This document shows positions 1 to 6,103 of a stretch of DNA of 6,103 bases, in pieces. The position numbers and the translations under genes are program-made. Each line of letters starts with the position of its first letter. Within the stretch, counting starts at the first letter, position 1. This DNA comes from Sulfitobacter sp. (GTDB lineage Bacteria; Pseudomonadota; Alphaproteobacteria; Rhodobacterales; Rhodobacteraceae). A model generated the notes under the pieces. The model was given only the letters and a program-made list of their open reading frames with translations, was not told the origin of the DNA and searched no databases. The DNA lies in NCBI GenBank assembly GCA_026421135.1, contig JAPKCR010000161.1, positions 1 to 6,103 on the forward strand. The letters run 5' to 3'.

Positions 1-1
1 G

Positions 2-166
2 CGCTATGCCCGAGAGGCGCGCGGGTACCACAAAAGGGCCTTTCAGGCTTGGGCCATATGTCTCCAGCAACCGGATGTTCGGACCGACGGACAAACATTT
101 AGCCCTCAATTACCGAAACAAAGTCAAATTCAACCTCAAGATGTAAATCTTGCTAAAAATACGTAA
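2..166 (+). CDS. Possible 3' end of an unidentified upstream gene
   Basis: A frame open from the left window edge runs for 54 codons to a TAA at 164-166. The first 30 or so residues (starting RYAREARGYHKRAFQAWA) are rich in Arg, Ala and aromatic residues and resemble the helical end of a cytoplasmic protein. The remainder is Gln-rich and lies in AT-rich DNA. I do not recognise a family. A second frame (3-146) is also open across this stretch, so which frame is coding, if either, cannot be settled from this fragment. No - strand frame stays open to the edge from a start codon in this stretch. It may simply be noncoding. Confidence 0.25.
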   Translation, partial: RYAREARGYHKRAFQAWAICLQQPDVRTDGQTFSPQLPKQSQIQPQDVNLAKNT

Positions 167-702
167 ATAATTGTTTTAATTGTCCTTAATCACGTGAAAT
201 CCCGCCATTTAGATGGCCCGGCCGGACTCAAACGCCTGATAAAACTGAATCTGGCCATAATTTCCAAATGACGCTCTGATGTTTTGCTGAATTCAACCCC
301 TGCTCGGCAACGGTAGGGCGGCAATGTGAAAAAGTCTCGAACCTGCCCTTGGCGGTCTATCTGAGCTTCGGCGCGTGATCAGATCGCCGTGTTTATGTGC
401 CACAGAAACCATATCGATCACTGGCGGCCCGTTCGAGTATGCTGACTTCCGCTTTTGGGAAGACCATGAGTTTTCATGCTTTCGTGTCTATCGGCGATAT
501 CTTTCAAGGGGCGGCTTTGCAGACCGCCGTCAGGTTGGATGCCGCGGATTTCCGTATTCTGTGGCTTACCGTGAAATCCGCGTACACCTATCTATCGCGA
601 AACCTCCAGATTCGAAGGCAGACCGATCGTCATAGCGATTGGCATCTTCTCTCTCTCTCTGCACGATGACATCGCTCAATCATTGCGTGGAAGTCCGCGC
701 GG
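167..702. other. Gene-free stretch upstream of the sugar transferase region
   Basis: I find no convincing gene here on either strand. Two overlapping + frames (375-635 and 397-669), both opening with GTG, are open, but neither resembles a known family or has a convincing ribosome binding site. The part around 100-200 is AT-rich and contains an isolated CACGTG palindrome (191-196). A (CT)6 simple repeat lies at 649-660. The stretch may be a long regulatory leader, or decayed DNA of a former gene. Confidence 0.5.
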
Positions 703-716
703 CGCATTAAAATGCG
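703..716. promoter_or_regulatory. Perfect 14-bp palindrome, candidate operator
   Basis: CGCATTAAAATGCG is a perfect dyad with 6-bp arms around a central AA. It lies about 130 bases before the sugar transferase start and immediately upstream of two direct repeats. Its size and symmetry suit a dimeric DNA-binding regulator. The centre (709.5) is about 29 bp from the centre of the first direct-repeat dyad. The regulator is unknown, and the operator role is inferred from symmetry and position only. Confidence 0.4.
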
Positions 717-733
717 ACAAAGTCATTGAACAT

Positions 734-749
734 TCACACAGTGGTGCTA
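734..749 (+). repeat. 16-bp direct repeat, copy 1 (possible regulator site)
   Basis: TCACACAGTGGTGCTA matches copy 2 (763-778) at 15 of 16 positions, the sixth base being C here and G there. Each copy contains a CAC-N3-GTG dyad, centred at 739 in this copy. The start-to-start distance is 29 bp. Such a pair upstream of a polysaccharide gene suggests cooperative binding by a regulator, but I cannot name one. Confidence 0.5.
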
Positions 750-762
750 ATTGGTTGAGTAC

Positions 763-778
763 TCACAGAGTGGTGCTA
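763..778 (+). repeat. 16-bp direct repeat, copy 2 (possible regulator site)
   Basis: TCACAGAGTGGTGCTA is the second copy of the repeat at 734-749, with its CAC-N3-GTG dyad centred at 768. The final A is the first base of an ATG that opens a 26-codon frame. Its position, 67 bases before the transferase GTG, is compatible with an operator or with sitting within the promoter or 5' untranslated region. No clear sigma-70 promoter hexamers could be placed with confidence near either copy. Confidence 0.5.
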
Positions 779-858
779 TGAAGTGGTTTTGTGATGCAAG
801 TTTAGGTAGAGCCATTTTAAGTGCTTTCCACTGGGAATTGATCTGTGAAACTAGATAA
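778..858 (+). CDS. Possible 26-codon leader ORF overlapping the sugar transferase start
   Basis: An ATG at 778 opens a frame for 26 residues (MKWFCDASLGRAI, ending in LICETR) with TAA at 856-858. It overlaps the first 14 bases of the sugar transferase gene in another frame, an arrangement that would allow translational coupling or leader control. A weak purine-rich stretch (GAGTGG, 768-773) sits just upstream of the ATG. There is no run of a single amino acid as in attenuator peptides, and no similarity that I recognise. A frame this short can arise by chance, so this is a tentative call. Confidence 0.2.
   Translation: MKWFCDASLGRAILSAFHWELICETR
833..837 (+). promoter_or_regulatory. Ribosome binding site supporting the GTG start at 845
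   Basis: GGGAA lies 7 bases before the GTG at 845. An in-frame TGA at 839-841 prevents any start further upstream. The alternative in-frame ATG at 872 has no comparable purine block before it, so GTG 845 is preferred. Confidence 0.5.
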
Positions 859-1534
859 CTCAAGATACTCCATGTCCTATTCAAGGCCGATCCGATCAAC
901 GGCGCGGTTAGTGACAAGTAGCCAAAATCAGGGGGTCCGCCGAGTGACTTGGAGCTATAAAATTGCTAAGACCTTTTTTGACATTGTTGTGTCGGTCTTA
1001 CTTTTGCCGGTTTTTGTGGTGGGCTGTCTGATTTTGACGATGGCAAATCCATTTCTTAATCAGGGTCCTCTATTTTTTATACAAAGACGGATGGGCCGAG
1101 ATTGTACCCCTTTCAATGCGATTAAATTCAGAACGATGGCCTGCACGAGCGAACCAGTCCGTGGTGCACATGATCCGCTCGAAGTTAACAGGATCACGTT
1201 CTTGGGGGGGATTCTACGCAAGGCCCGCTTAGATGAAATCCCCCAGATCATAAACGTATTGCGCGGTGAGATGAGCCTCATCGGCCCGCGCCCAGATAGC
1301 TATGATCATGCGGAAGCCTATGTTGATTTGATCCCGGGGTACAAAGAACGTCATGCTGTTCTACCGGGGATCACCGGGCTAGCCCAAACAGAGATTGGCT
1401 ATGTACACGGCGTTGATGGAACGAGTGTAAAGGTTGCTGCCGATCTGGACTACATTCAGAACCGAAGCTTTTTTCTAGATACATGGATTTTTTGGCGTAC
1501 CCTTCAAACTGTTGCTGGTCGGGTTGGGTCTTAA
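845..1534 (+). CDS. Undecaprenyl-phosphate sugar phosphotransferase (bacterial sugar transferase family, ExoY/WcaJ/PglC-like)
   Basis: This 229-residue protein is a small monotopic phosphoglycosyl transferase. Such enzymes move a sugar phosphate from a UDP-sugar to undecaprenyl phosphate at the inner face of the cytoplasmic membrane, the first step of exopolysaccharide, capsule or O-antigen repeat-unit assembly. A polar Ser/Arg-rich N-terminus of about 37 residues precedes one hydrophobic re-entrant membrane segment (about 44-68, with Pro55). The family blocks follow in order: KFRTM (94-98), a R-K-A-R-L-D-E-I-P-Q block with the expected catalytic pair Asp130-Glu131, MSLIGPRP (143-150), PGITGLAQ (174-181) and a DLDYI element (200-204). 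The length is normal for the catalytic core alone, without the multi-helix N-terminus of WbaP-type enzymes. The start is GTG; ATG 872 is an alternative. Codon use is more A/T-ending (ATT, TTT, GTT) than in the neighbouring pump genes, which may indicate transfer. The sugar substrate cannot be told from sequence. Confidence 0.93.
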   Translation: MKLDNSRYSMSYSRPIRSTARLVTSSQNQGVRRVTWSYKIAKTFFDIVVSVLLLPVFVVGCLILTMANPFLNQGPLFFIQRRMGRDCTPFNAIKFRTMACTSEPVRGAHDPLEVNRITFLGGILRKARLDEIPQIINVLRGEMSLIGPRPDSYDHAEAYVDLIPGYKERHAVLPGITGLAQTEIGYVHGVDGTSVKVAADLDYIQNRSFFLDTWIFWRTLQTVAGRVGS

Positions 1535-1722
1535 TCGCACCTAAGCTGCGGGCCAGTTCCCACGCCGGAGATCCTCGGAATTACAAGTACGGACAGCGGT
1601 ACGATTTGTTATTTCCGTTAGCACAAGGCGCTTTGTATGGGTCACGCTGTCAAGCATACGAGCCGCCTGAGTGGGAATGAAACTTTCACCGGTTATTGCC
1701 AATTGTACGTCACAAGTCATGG

Positions 1723-1773
1723 CGTGCTCAGCACGTACCAGTATCATGCTTCGCATAACACTGCCGGGCAGTG
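1723..1773. repeat. Cluster of three short inverted repeats
   Basis: Three perfect dyads lie within 51 bases: 1723-1735 (6-bp arms, one central base), 1746-1756 (4-bp arms, three central bases) and 1759-1773 (7-bp arms, one central base). A wider pair, GTACGT (1705-1710) and ACGTAC (1733-1738), encloses the first. They could be protein-binding sites or RNA hairpins. As hairpins, the first and third would lose inner pairs to form a loop. Confidence 0.4.
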
Positions 1774-1882
1774 GACAGCTCCGCTTGCAACATTAAGATC
1801 AAGCCGCATAATCAATCACCCAAACAAACCAGATCCTCCAATGCCAAAAAAGCTCTAGTGTTCCATTTTATATGGACGACGG

Positions 1883-1914
1883 GCCGCTATCCGCACCGGC
1901 AGAGATTTTTTTTT
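1883..1914 (+). terminator. Weak candidate terminator for the sugar transferase transcript
   Basis: On the + strand a short GCCG/CGGC stem (1883-1886 with 1897-1900) is followed after five bases by nine T residues (1906-1914). The stem is only four pairs with a ten-base loop, which is weak for an intrinsic terminator, and it lies about 350 bases beyond the transferase stop. An overlapping 7-bp inverted repeat, CGCTATC (1885-1891) with GATAGCG (1915-1921), encloses the T-run and could compete with that stem. Confidence 0.25.
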
Positions 1915-1923
1915 GATAGCGCG

Positions 1924-4900
1924 TCAATTCCCTTTCTTAATATCCCTGTCCCGCGTCATCCGCGCGATCATCACAAAGAAAAACGGCACGAAAAGCACGC
2001 CAAGCACGGTCGCCGCGATGGTGCCCGAAAGCACCCCGCTGCCGATAGCTGTGCGACCGCCCGATCCGGCACCACTGCTCAGGACAAGTGGCAAAACACC
2101 CAACGAAAACGCCATCGAAGTCATGATGATGGGGCGGAACCGTTGGCGAGCTGCATCAAGGGCGGCGTTGATGATGCTTTCACCTTCTGCGCGGCGGTCG
2201 CGGGCGAATTCTACGATGAGGATCGCGTTTTTACCGGTCAATCCGATCACAGTCAGAAGGCCAACCTGAAAGAAGACGCCATTTTCAAACCCGCCCAAGT
2301 AGGCACCTGACAAGGCCCCGAGAACCCCGATCGGCATGGCGAGCATAACCGCAAAGGGGATCGACCAGCTTTCGTACAGCGCGGCGAGTGACAGGAAAAT
2401 CGCAGCCAGTGAAAGTGCGTAAAGCAATGGTGCCTGATTGCCGGAATCTTGCTCCTCTAGCGACAATCCGGTCGGTGCGATTACAAAGCCAGGCGGCAAA
2501 TCTTTGGCAAGGCGTACCAGTTCGGCAAGCCCTTCGCCGGTGCTGGTGCCGGGTGCCGCAGTGCCTTGCAATTGCATCGCGGGCACACCGTTATATCGGT
2601 TTACGCCTTGGGGTCCGAACGTCCAGTTGGCCTCGGTGAAATTCGAGAATGGAACGAGGCCGCCACTCGCATTGCGCACACGCCATTTCTGCAGGTCGGA
2701 CGGCAGCGCGCGGGAGTTGGCCTCGCCCTGAACATAAACGCGCTTGATCCGGCCCTCGTCGATGAAATCGTTCACATAGCGGCCAGCCCAAGCGATGGTG
2801 AGAAGGTTGCCTACGTCGCTGGCCGTCACACCCATCGCACCGGCACGGCGCCAGTCGATATCAAGATTGAACTGTGCTGCATCCTCCAGCCCACTGGGGC
2901 GCAGTGAGGCGATAAGCGGGCTTTGCGCTGCAGCATCGAGCAGCTGATTGCGCGCATCCAGAAGCTGTTCGTGAGTTTGCCCGCCGCGCGCCTGAAGGTA
3001 GAAATCAAAACCGGATACGTTGCCGAGTTCGATGACCGACGGCGGTACAACGGGGAACACTTGTGCGTCCTTAATCTGGCTAAATGCGCCAAATGCCCGT
3101 CCGGCCAATGCCTTTGCGCTCAGGTCTGGCGTGGTGCGTTCGCCCCAATCCTTCAGACGAACAAAAACCAGGCCAAGGTTCTGGCCCTGTCCTGCAAAGC
3201 TGAACCCGACGACGCCAAATACGGATTGAACAATTTCGCTTTCCTGGTTCAGATAATAATCCTCGACCTGCTTGATCACGTCGAGCGTGCGATCGGCAGT
3301 GGCCCCTGTCGGGGTCTGCACGAGGGTAAAGAGAATGCCCTGATCCTCGTCCGGCAGGAACCCTTGCGGCGTGCGCAGGAACAGCGCACCCATGGCGGCG
3401 ATGATTGCAAGATAGAAGACGCCGCTTATGAACGGGTGCCGCACGATCCGGCCGACAAGACCGGCATAGCCGCCGCGCAGCTTACCAAATCCGGTGTTGA
3501 ACCATTTAAACGGTCCCCACTTTTTGTCGTGGTTTTTCGCCTTGAGCATTGTTGCACAAAGCGCGGGTGTCAGGGTCAGCGCCACAATAACCGAAAGCGT
3601 CATCGCTGAGATAATTGTGACCGCAAACTGCTTGTAGATCACACCCGTAGAACCGGGGAAAAACGCGACGGGTACGAACACGGCAGACAACACGACCGCA
3701 ATGCCCACAAGTGCGCCTGTAATCTGGTCCATCGATTTTCGGGTCGCCTCGAGCGGGCCAAGGCCTTCCTGTTCCATAATCCGTTCGACGTTTTCAACGA
3801 CAACAATCGCGTCGTCCACAAGCAGACCGATTGCCAGAACCATCGCAAGCATCGTCAGCGTATTGATCGAAAATCCGAGCACGGCCATGACGCCTAGGGT
3901 GCCCAGCAAAACCACCGGAACCGCCAACGTCGGGATCAGAGTTGCGCGGAAATTCTGCAAGAACAGATACATTACAAGGAATACGAGCACGATCGCTTCG
4001 ACCAAAGTCTTGATCACCTCTTCTATCGAGATTTTAACAAAAGGTGTCGTGTCGTAGGGCACAACATAGGTCACGCCTTCGGGAAAGAACTGGGCCAGTT
4101 CCTCCATCCGGGTTTCAACTGCACTTGCTGTGTCCAGCGCGTTGGCACCGGGGGCCAGACTGATCGCCATCCCCGTCGAAGGGTCGCGGTTGAATCGCGA
4201 CAAGGTGGCATAGCTTTCGGCACCAATTTCCACCCGCGCCACGTCATTGACCAGCACCAACCCGCCATCAGTTTCAGCGCGCAGGACGATCTGGCGAAAA
4301 TCCTCGGGCGTGCGCAGCAAAGATTGCGCTGTGATTGTAGCCGAAAGCTGTTGCCCCTCGACCGCAGGGCGCGACCCGAATGCTCCGGCAGAGATCTGCG
4401 CGTTTTCTGCGGATACGGCGGCAACTACGTCGGACGGTGTCAATTCGAACGCGGCCAGCTTGGCGGGATCAAGCCAGATGCGCATGGCATATTGCGCGCC
4501 AAAGACCCTTACGCTGCCGACGCCTTCAACCCGGTTCAGCTCGTTGACAAGGTTGGTGGTCAGATAGTCGCCAAGATCCGTCGCGTCGAGGTTTCCATCT
4601 TTGGAGATCAGTGAGATAACCATCAGAAAACCGGCGGACGATTTTCGGACCGTCACACCCTGCCGCTGCACCGTCTCGGGCAGCAGGGCGGTCGCCTGCG
4701 CCAATTTGTTTTGCACCTGAACTTGGGCAATGTCAGGATCTGTGCCTGTTTGGAACGTCAGGGTCACGTTGGAACTGCCGGATGACGTTGAACTGGACGA
4801 AATATAGCGCAACCCGTCCAGCCCCGTCATCTGCTGTTCGATAACCTGCGTGACGGTATTCGCCACAGTATCGGCAGAGGCACCCGGATAGACAGCACTG

Positions 4901-5034
4901 ACCGACACAGTCGGCGGCGCGATCTGCGGATATTGCGCCACGGGAAGCGACAGGATGGAAAGAACCCCGACACCCATGATGAAGATCGCGATGACCCAGG
5001 CAAAGATCGGGCGGTCAATGAAAAAGCGGGCCAT
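1924..5034 (-). CDS. RND multidrug efflux permease, HAE-1 family (AcrB/MexB-type)
   Basis: This complete 1036-residue protein is an inner-membrane proton/drug antiporter that works as a trimer with a periplasmic adaptor and an outer-membrane channel. AcrB is about 1050 residues. The topology fits: a first helix (about 9-29) after the typical MARFFIDRPIFAWV start, a large periplasmic loop to about 335, helices to about 553, a second periplasmic loop (about 554-868) and five final helices. By my alignment to AcrB the proton relay is intact: Asp407 and Asp408 in GLLVDDAI, Lys935 in GLTGKNAIL, and Arg965. The drug-pocket phenylalanines also appear conserved (Phe136, Phe178, Phe606, Phe611, Phe613, Phe624), including the switch-loop motif GFSFAGQGQN. 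These mark a drug pump rather than a heavy-metal RND protein. GGAA, five bases before the ATG, supports the start. It lies 18 bases after the adaptor gene, in one operon. The substrates cannot be inferred. Confidence 0.96.
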   Translation of the reverse strand: MARFFIDRPIFAWVIAIFIMGVGVLSILSLPVAQYPQIAPPTVSVSAVYPGASADTVANTVTQVIEQQMTGLDGLRYISSSSTSSGSSNVTLTFQTGTDPDIAQVQVQNKLAQATALLPETVQRQGVTVRKSSAGFLMVISLISKDGNLDATDLGDYLTTNLVNELNRVEGVGSVRVFGAQYAMRIWLDPAKLAAFELTPSDVVAAVSAENAQISAGAFGSRPAVEGQQLSATITAQSLLRTPEDFRQIVLRAETDGGLVLVNDVARVEIGAESYATLSRFNRDPSTGMAISLAPGANALDTASAVETRMEELAQFFPEGVTYVVPYDTTPFVKISIEEVIKTLVEAIVLVFLVMYLFLQNFRATLIPTLAVPVVLLGTLGVMAVLGFSINTLTMLAMVLAIGLLVDDAIVVVENVERIMEQEGLGPLEATRKSMDQITGALVGIAVVLSAVFVPVAFFPGSTGVIYKQFAVTIISAMTLSVIVALTLTPALCATMLKAKNHDKKWGPFKWFNTGFGKLRGGYAGLVGRIVRHPFISGVFYLAIIAAMGALFLRTPQGFLPDEDQGILFTLVQTPTGATADRTLDVIKQVEDYYLNQESEIVQSVFGVVGFSFAGQGQNLGLVFVRLKDWGERTTPDLSAKALAGRAFGAFSQIKDAQVFPVVPPSVIELGNVSGFDFYLQARGGQTHEQLLDARNQLLDAAAQSPLIASLRPSGLEDAAQFNLDIDWRRAGAMGVTASDVGNLLTIAWAGRYVNDFIDEGRIKRVYVQGEANSRALPSDLQKWRVRNASGGLVPFSNFTEANWTFGPQGVNRYNGVPAMQLQGTAAPGTSTGEGLAELVRLAKDLPPGFVIAPTGLSLEEQDSGNQAPLLYALSLAAIFLSLAALYESWSIPFAVMLAMPIGVLGALSGAYLGGFENGVFFQVGLLTVIGLTGKNAILIVEFARDRRAEGESIINAALDAARQRFRPIIMTSMAFSLGVLPLVLSSGAGSGGRTAIGSGVLSGTIAATVLGVLFVPFFFVMIARMTRDRDIKKGN

Positions 5035-5052
5035 GGATATTCCGGTTCTGGA

Positions 5053-6103
5053 TTATTCGGTTTTAGTATCGGACTGCTCGGAGGCCGCTGGTACTGCGGC
5101 AGCATCGGCAGGGGCGGCTTGCTCCTCTGGTGTCACTGTCGCGCCGGGGCTGGCTTTTTGCAGGCCCACGGTCACGATCCGGTCGCCGGGACTAAGCCCC
5201 TCACTGACTACCCAGTTGCTGCCCATATCTTGCAGAACAGTCAACGGGCGCGCCTCGACCACGTTGTCATCTCCCACGACCATCGCAAGTGGCCGTCCAC
5301 GCCTGTCGCGGCTGACGGCCTGTTGGGGTACAACAAATACGCCCTTTGCGGTGCGGGTCGGCATCTCGACCTGCACGTACATGCCAGGCAGCAATAGCTT
5401 GCCGGGATTGTCGAACGACATCCGCAAAACCACGACGCCGGTCTGTTCATCTACGTCGGGTTCAGCAGCTGTAAGGGTGCCGGTTTGATCGTACAAACTG
5501 CCATCCGCGAGCGTCAAACTGACCTGCTGCATACTGTCGCCCATCCGTTCGCCCAAGTTGCCGCGGCGCCATTCAAGCATCTCGGCGGCGGATTGGGTCA
5601 CGTCCACGTAAACTGTGTCGATGTTGCGGATCACTGCCATCGGGCTGGTCTGGCTTGCGGTAACAAGTGCGCCTTGACTGGCCAGAGAACGGCCAATTTC
5701 ACCCGACAAACGCGCTGTTATCTCGGTCCGGTCAAGCTCGATCTGTGCGGCATTCCGTTGAGCTTGCGCAGCCTGAAGGCCCGCCCGTGCCACATCACGC
5801 GCAGCGATTGCGGTATCAAGAGACGCCGTGCTGGCGACATTGCGCGAAGCAAGCTCTTGCTGTCTTGCTTCCTCTTTTTCGGCGGCATTCAATTGGGCTT
5901 GCGCTTGCGCCACCGACGCATCGGCTTGCGCAACAGCGGCCTCGTAACTGGCTGGATCAATCTTATAAAGCACATCCCCGGCCGCGACCGATCCGCCTTC
6001 TTGAAATAGTCGTTCGGTAACAATTCCTGCAACCTGCGGACGGACCTCGGCCATTGCCGATGCGACAACCCGGCCCGGCAAAGTCGTCTTCAGGGTCACG
6101 TCC
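5053..6103 (-). CDS. RND efflux periplasmic adaptor (membrane fusion protein, AcrA/MexA-type), N-terminus cut by window edge
   Basis: This adaptor links the inner-membrane permease to an outer-membrane channel in a tripartite pump. About 350 residues are visible and the frame stays open to the right edge, so the true start, the signal peptide and any lipid-anchor Cys lie outside; the GTG at 6097-6099 is internal. Counting from that GTG, the visible order is a first lipoyl half (about 19-55, with VRPQVAGIV and GDVLYKIDP), an Ala/Gln-rich helical hairpin (about 55-125), a second lipoyl half (about 125-160, with SGEIGRSLASQGALV), a beta-barrel domain (about 161-250, with LLPGMYVQVEMP) and a membrane-proximal domain (about 250-322, with VVPQQAVSRDRRG). 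It ends in an Ala/Pro/Glu-rich tail of about 26 residues. AcrA is about 400 residues, so roughly 45-50 are missing. The TAA lies 18 bases before the permease ATG, indicating cotranscription and probably coupled translation. Confidence 0.94.
   Translation of the reverse strand, partial: DVTLKTTLPGRVVASAMAEVRPQVAGIVTERLFQEGGSVAAGDVLYKIDPASYEAAVAQADASVAQAQAQLNAAEKEEARQQELASRNVASTASLDTAIAARDVARAGLQAAQAQRNAAQIELDRTEITARLSGEIGRSLASQGALVTASQTSPMAVIRNIDTVYVDVTQSAAEMLEWRRGNLGERMGDSMQQVSLTLADGSLYDQTGTLTAAEPDVDEQTGVVVLRMSFDNPGKLLLPGMYVQVEMPTRTAKGVFVVPQQAVSRDRRGRPLAMVVGDDNVVEARPLTVLQDMGSNWVVSEGLSPGDRIVTVGLQKASPGATVTPEEQAAPADAAAVPAASEQSDTKTE

Larger units (their letters stand above)
1535..1923. other. Gene-free convergent spacer with several short hairpins
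   Basis: This spacer lies between the convergent 3' ends of the sugar transferase and the efflux permease. Open frames here (for example + 1637-1858 and - 1541-1756) resemble no protein family. It contains short dyads: a 7-bp stem with one G-U pair (1633-1639 with 1655-1661), CGTGCT-C-AGCACG (1723-1735), ATGC-TTC-GCAT (1746-1756) and CACTGCC-G-GGCAGTG (1759-1773). A nine-T run (1906-1914) sits near the permease end. The hairpins may be 3' untranslated structure, an RNA, or a remnant of mobile DNA. None is followed by a T-run as in a classical terminator. Confidence 0.45.

Noticed and set aside
176..189. Possible CtrA box (TTAA-spacer-TTAA)
   Set aside because: The spacer is six bases, not the seven of the CtrA consensus, and it lies in a generally AT-rich stretch with no gene start nearby.
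351..388. Hairpin GGCGGTCT with AGATCGCC
   Set aside because: An 8-pair stem with a G-U pair and a 22-base loop is too weak to call a regulatory structure, and no T-run follows.
375..669. Two overlapping + frames of 86 and 90 codons as genes
   Set aside because: Both open with GTG, lack a convincing ribosome binding site and resemble no family. The second (397-669) has somewhat coding-like codons, so a decayed gene is not excluded, but I cannot support it.
1557..1677. TTCCCAC/GTGGGAA inverted repeat as the ends of a mobile element
   Set aside because: The 7-bp arms are about 107 bases apart, with no transposase and no target duplication seen; this is compatible with chance.
1541..1756. - strand frame of 71 codons in the convergent spacer
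   Set aside because: No family resemblance; it runs across the hairpin cluster and has no supporting context.
2923..3609. Long + strand frame opposite the permease (228 codons)
   Set aside because: It lies fully antisense to a permease with conserved motifs throughout. Its Cys/Arg-rich composition is typical of a shadow frame in GC-rich DNA.
6097..6099. GTG as the start codon of the adaptor gene
   Set aside because: The frame stays open to the window edge and the protein here already enters the first lipoyl region without a signal peptide, so the real start lies outside.

Overview
The window fits an alphaproteobacterium, most likely of the Rhodobacterales/Roseobacter type. This is inferred from the efflux pump's protein style, its G/C-rich third codon positions and the AT-richer intergenic DNA; no taxonomic marker is present. 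It holds two unrelated units facing each other: a lone exopolysaccharide-type sugar transferase on the + strand and the end of an RND multidrug-efflux operon on the - strand.

Positions 1-844 hold no recognisable complete gene. A reading frame open from the window edge to 166 may be the 3' end of an upstream gene. The rest is a long leader in front of the sugar transferase. Its last 140 bases carry a perfect 14-bp palindrome (703-716), two near-identical 16-bp direct repeats (734-749 and 763-778) and a possible 26-codon leader ORF (778-858) that overlaps the transferase start. The centres of the three dyads lie about 29 bp apart, which suggests a regulator array.

Positions 845-1534 (+) encode a small monotopic phosphoglycosyl transferase of the bacterial sugar transferase family (ExoY/WcaJ/PglC-like). 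Its catalytic core is intact. It would start assembly of a polysaccharide repeat unit on the undecaprenyl-phosphate lipid carrier. No other glycan gene is visible on either side.

Positions 1535-1923 are a gene-free convergent spacer containing several short hairpins and a nine-T run next to a 7-bp inverted repeat.

Positions 1924-6103 (-) carry, in transcription order, a membrane fusion (periplasmic adaptor) protein cut at its N-terminus by the window edge, an 18-base gap, and a complete 1036-residue AcrB/MexB-type HAE-1 permease. Together they form two of the three parts of a tripartite efflux pump. No TolC-type outer-membrane channel follows the permease, so that part must be encoded elsewhere. 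I see no clearly new system; the best leads are the regular dyad array before the sugar transferase and the hairpin-rich convergent spacer.
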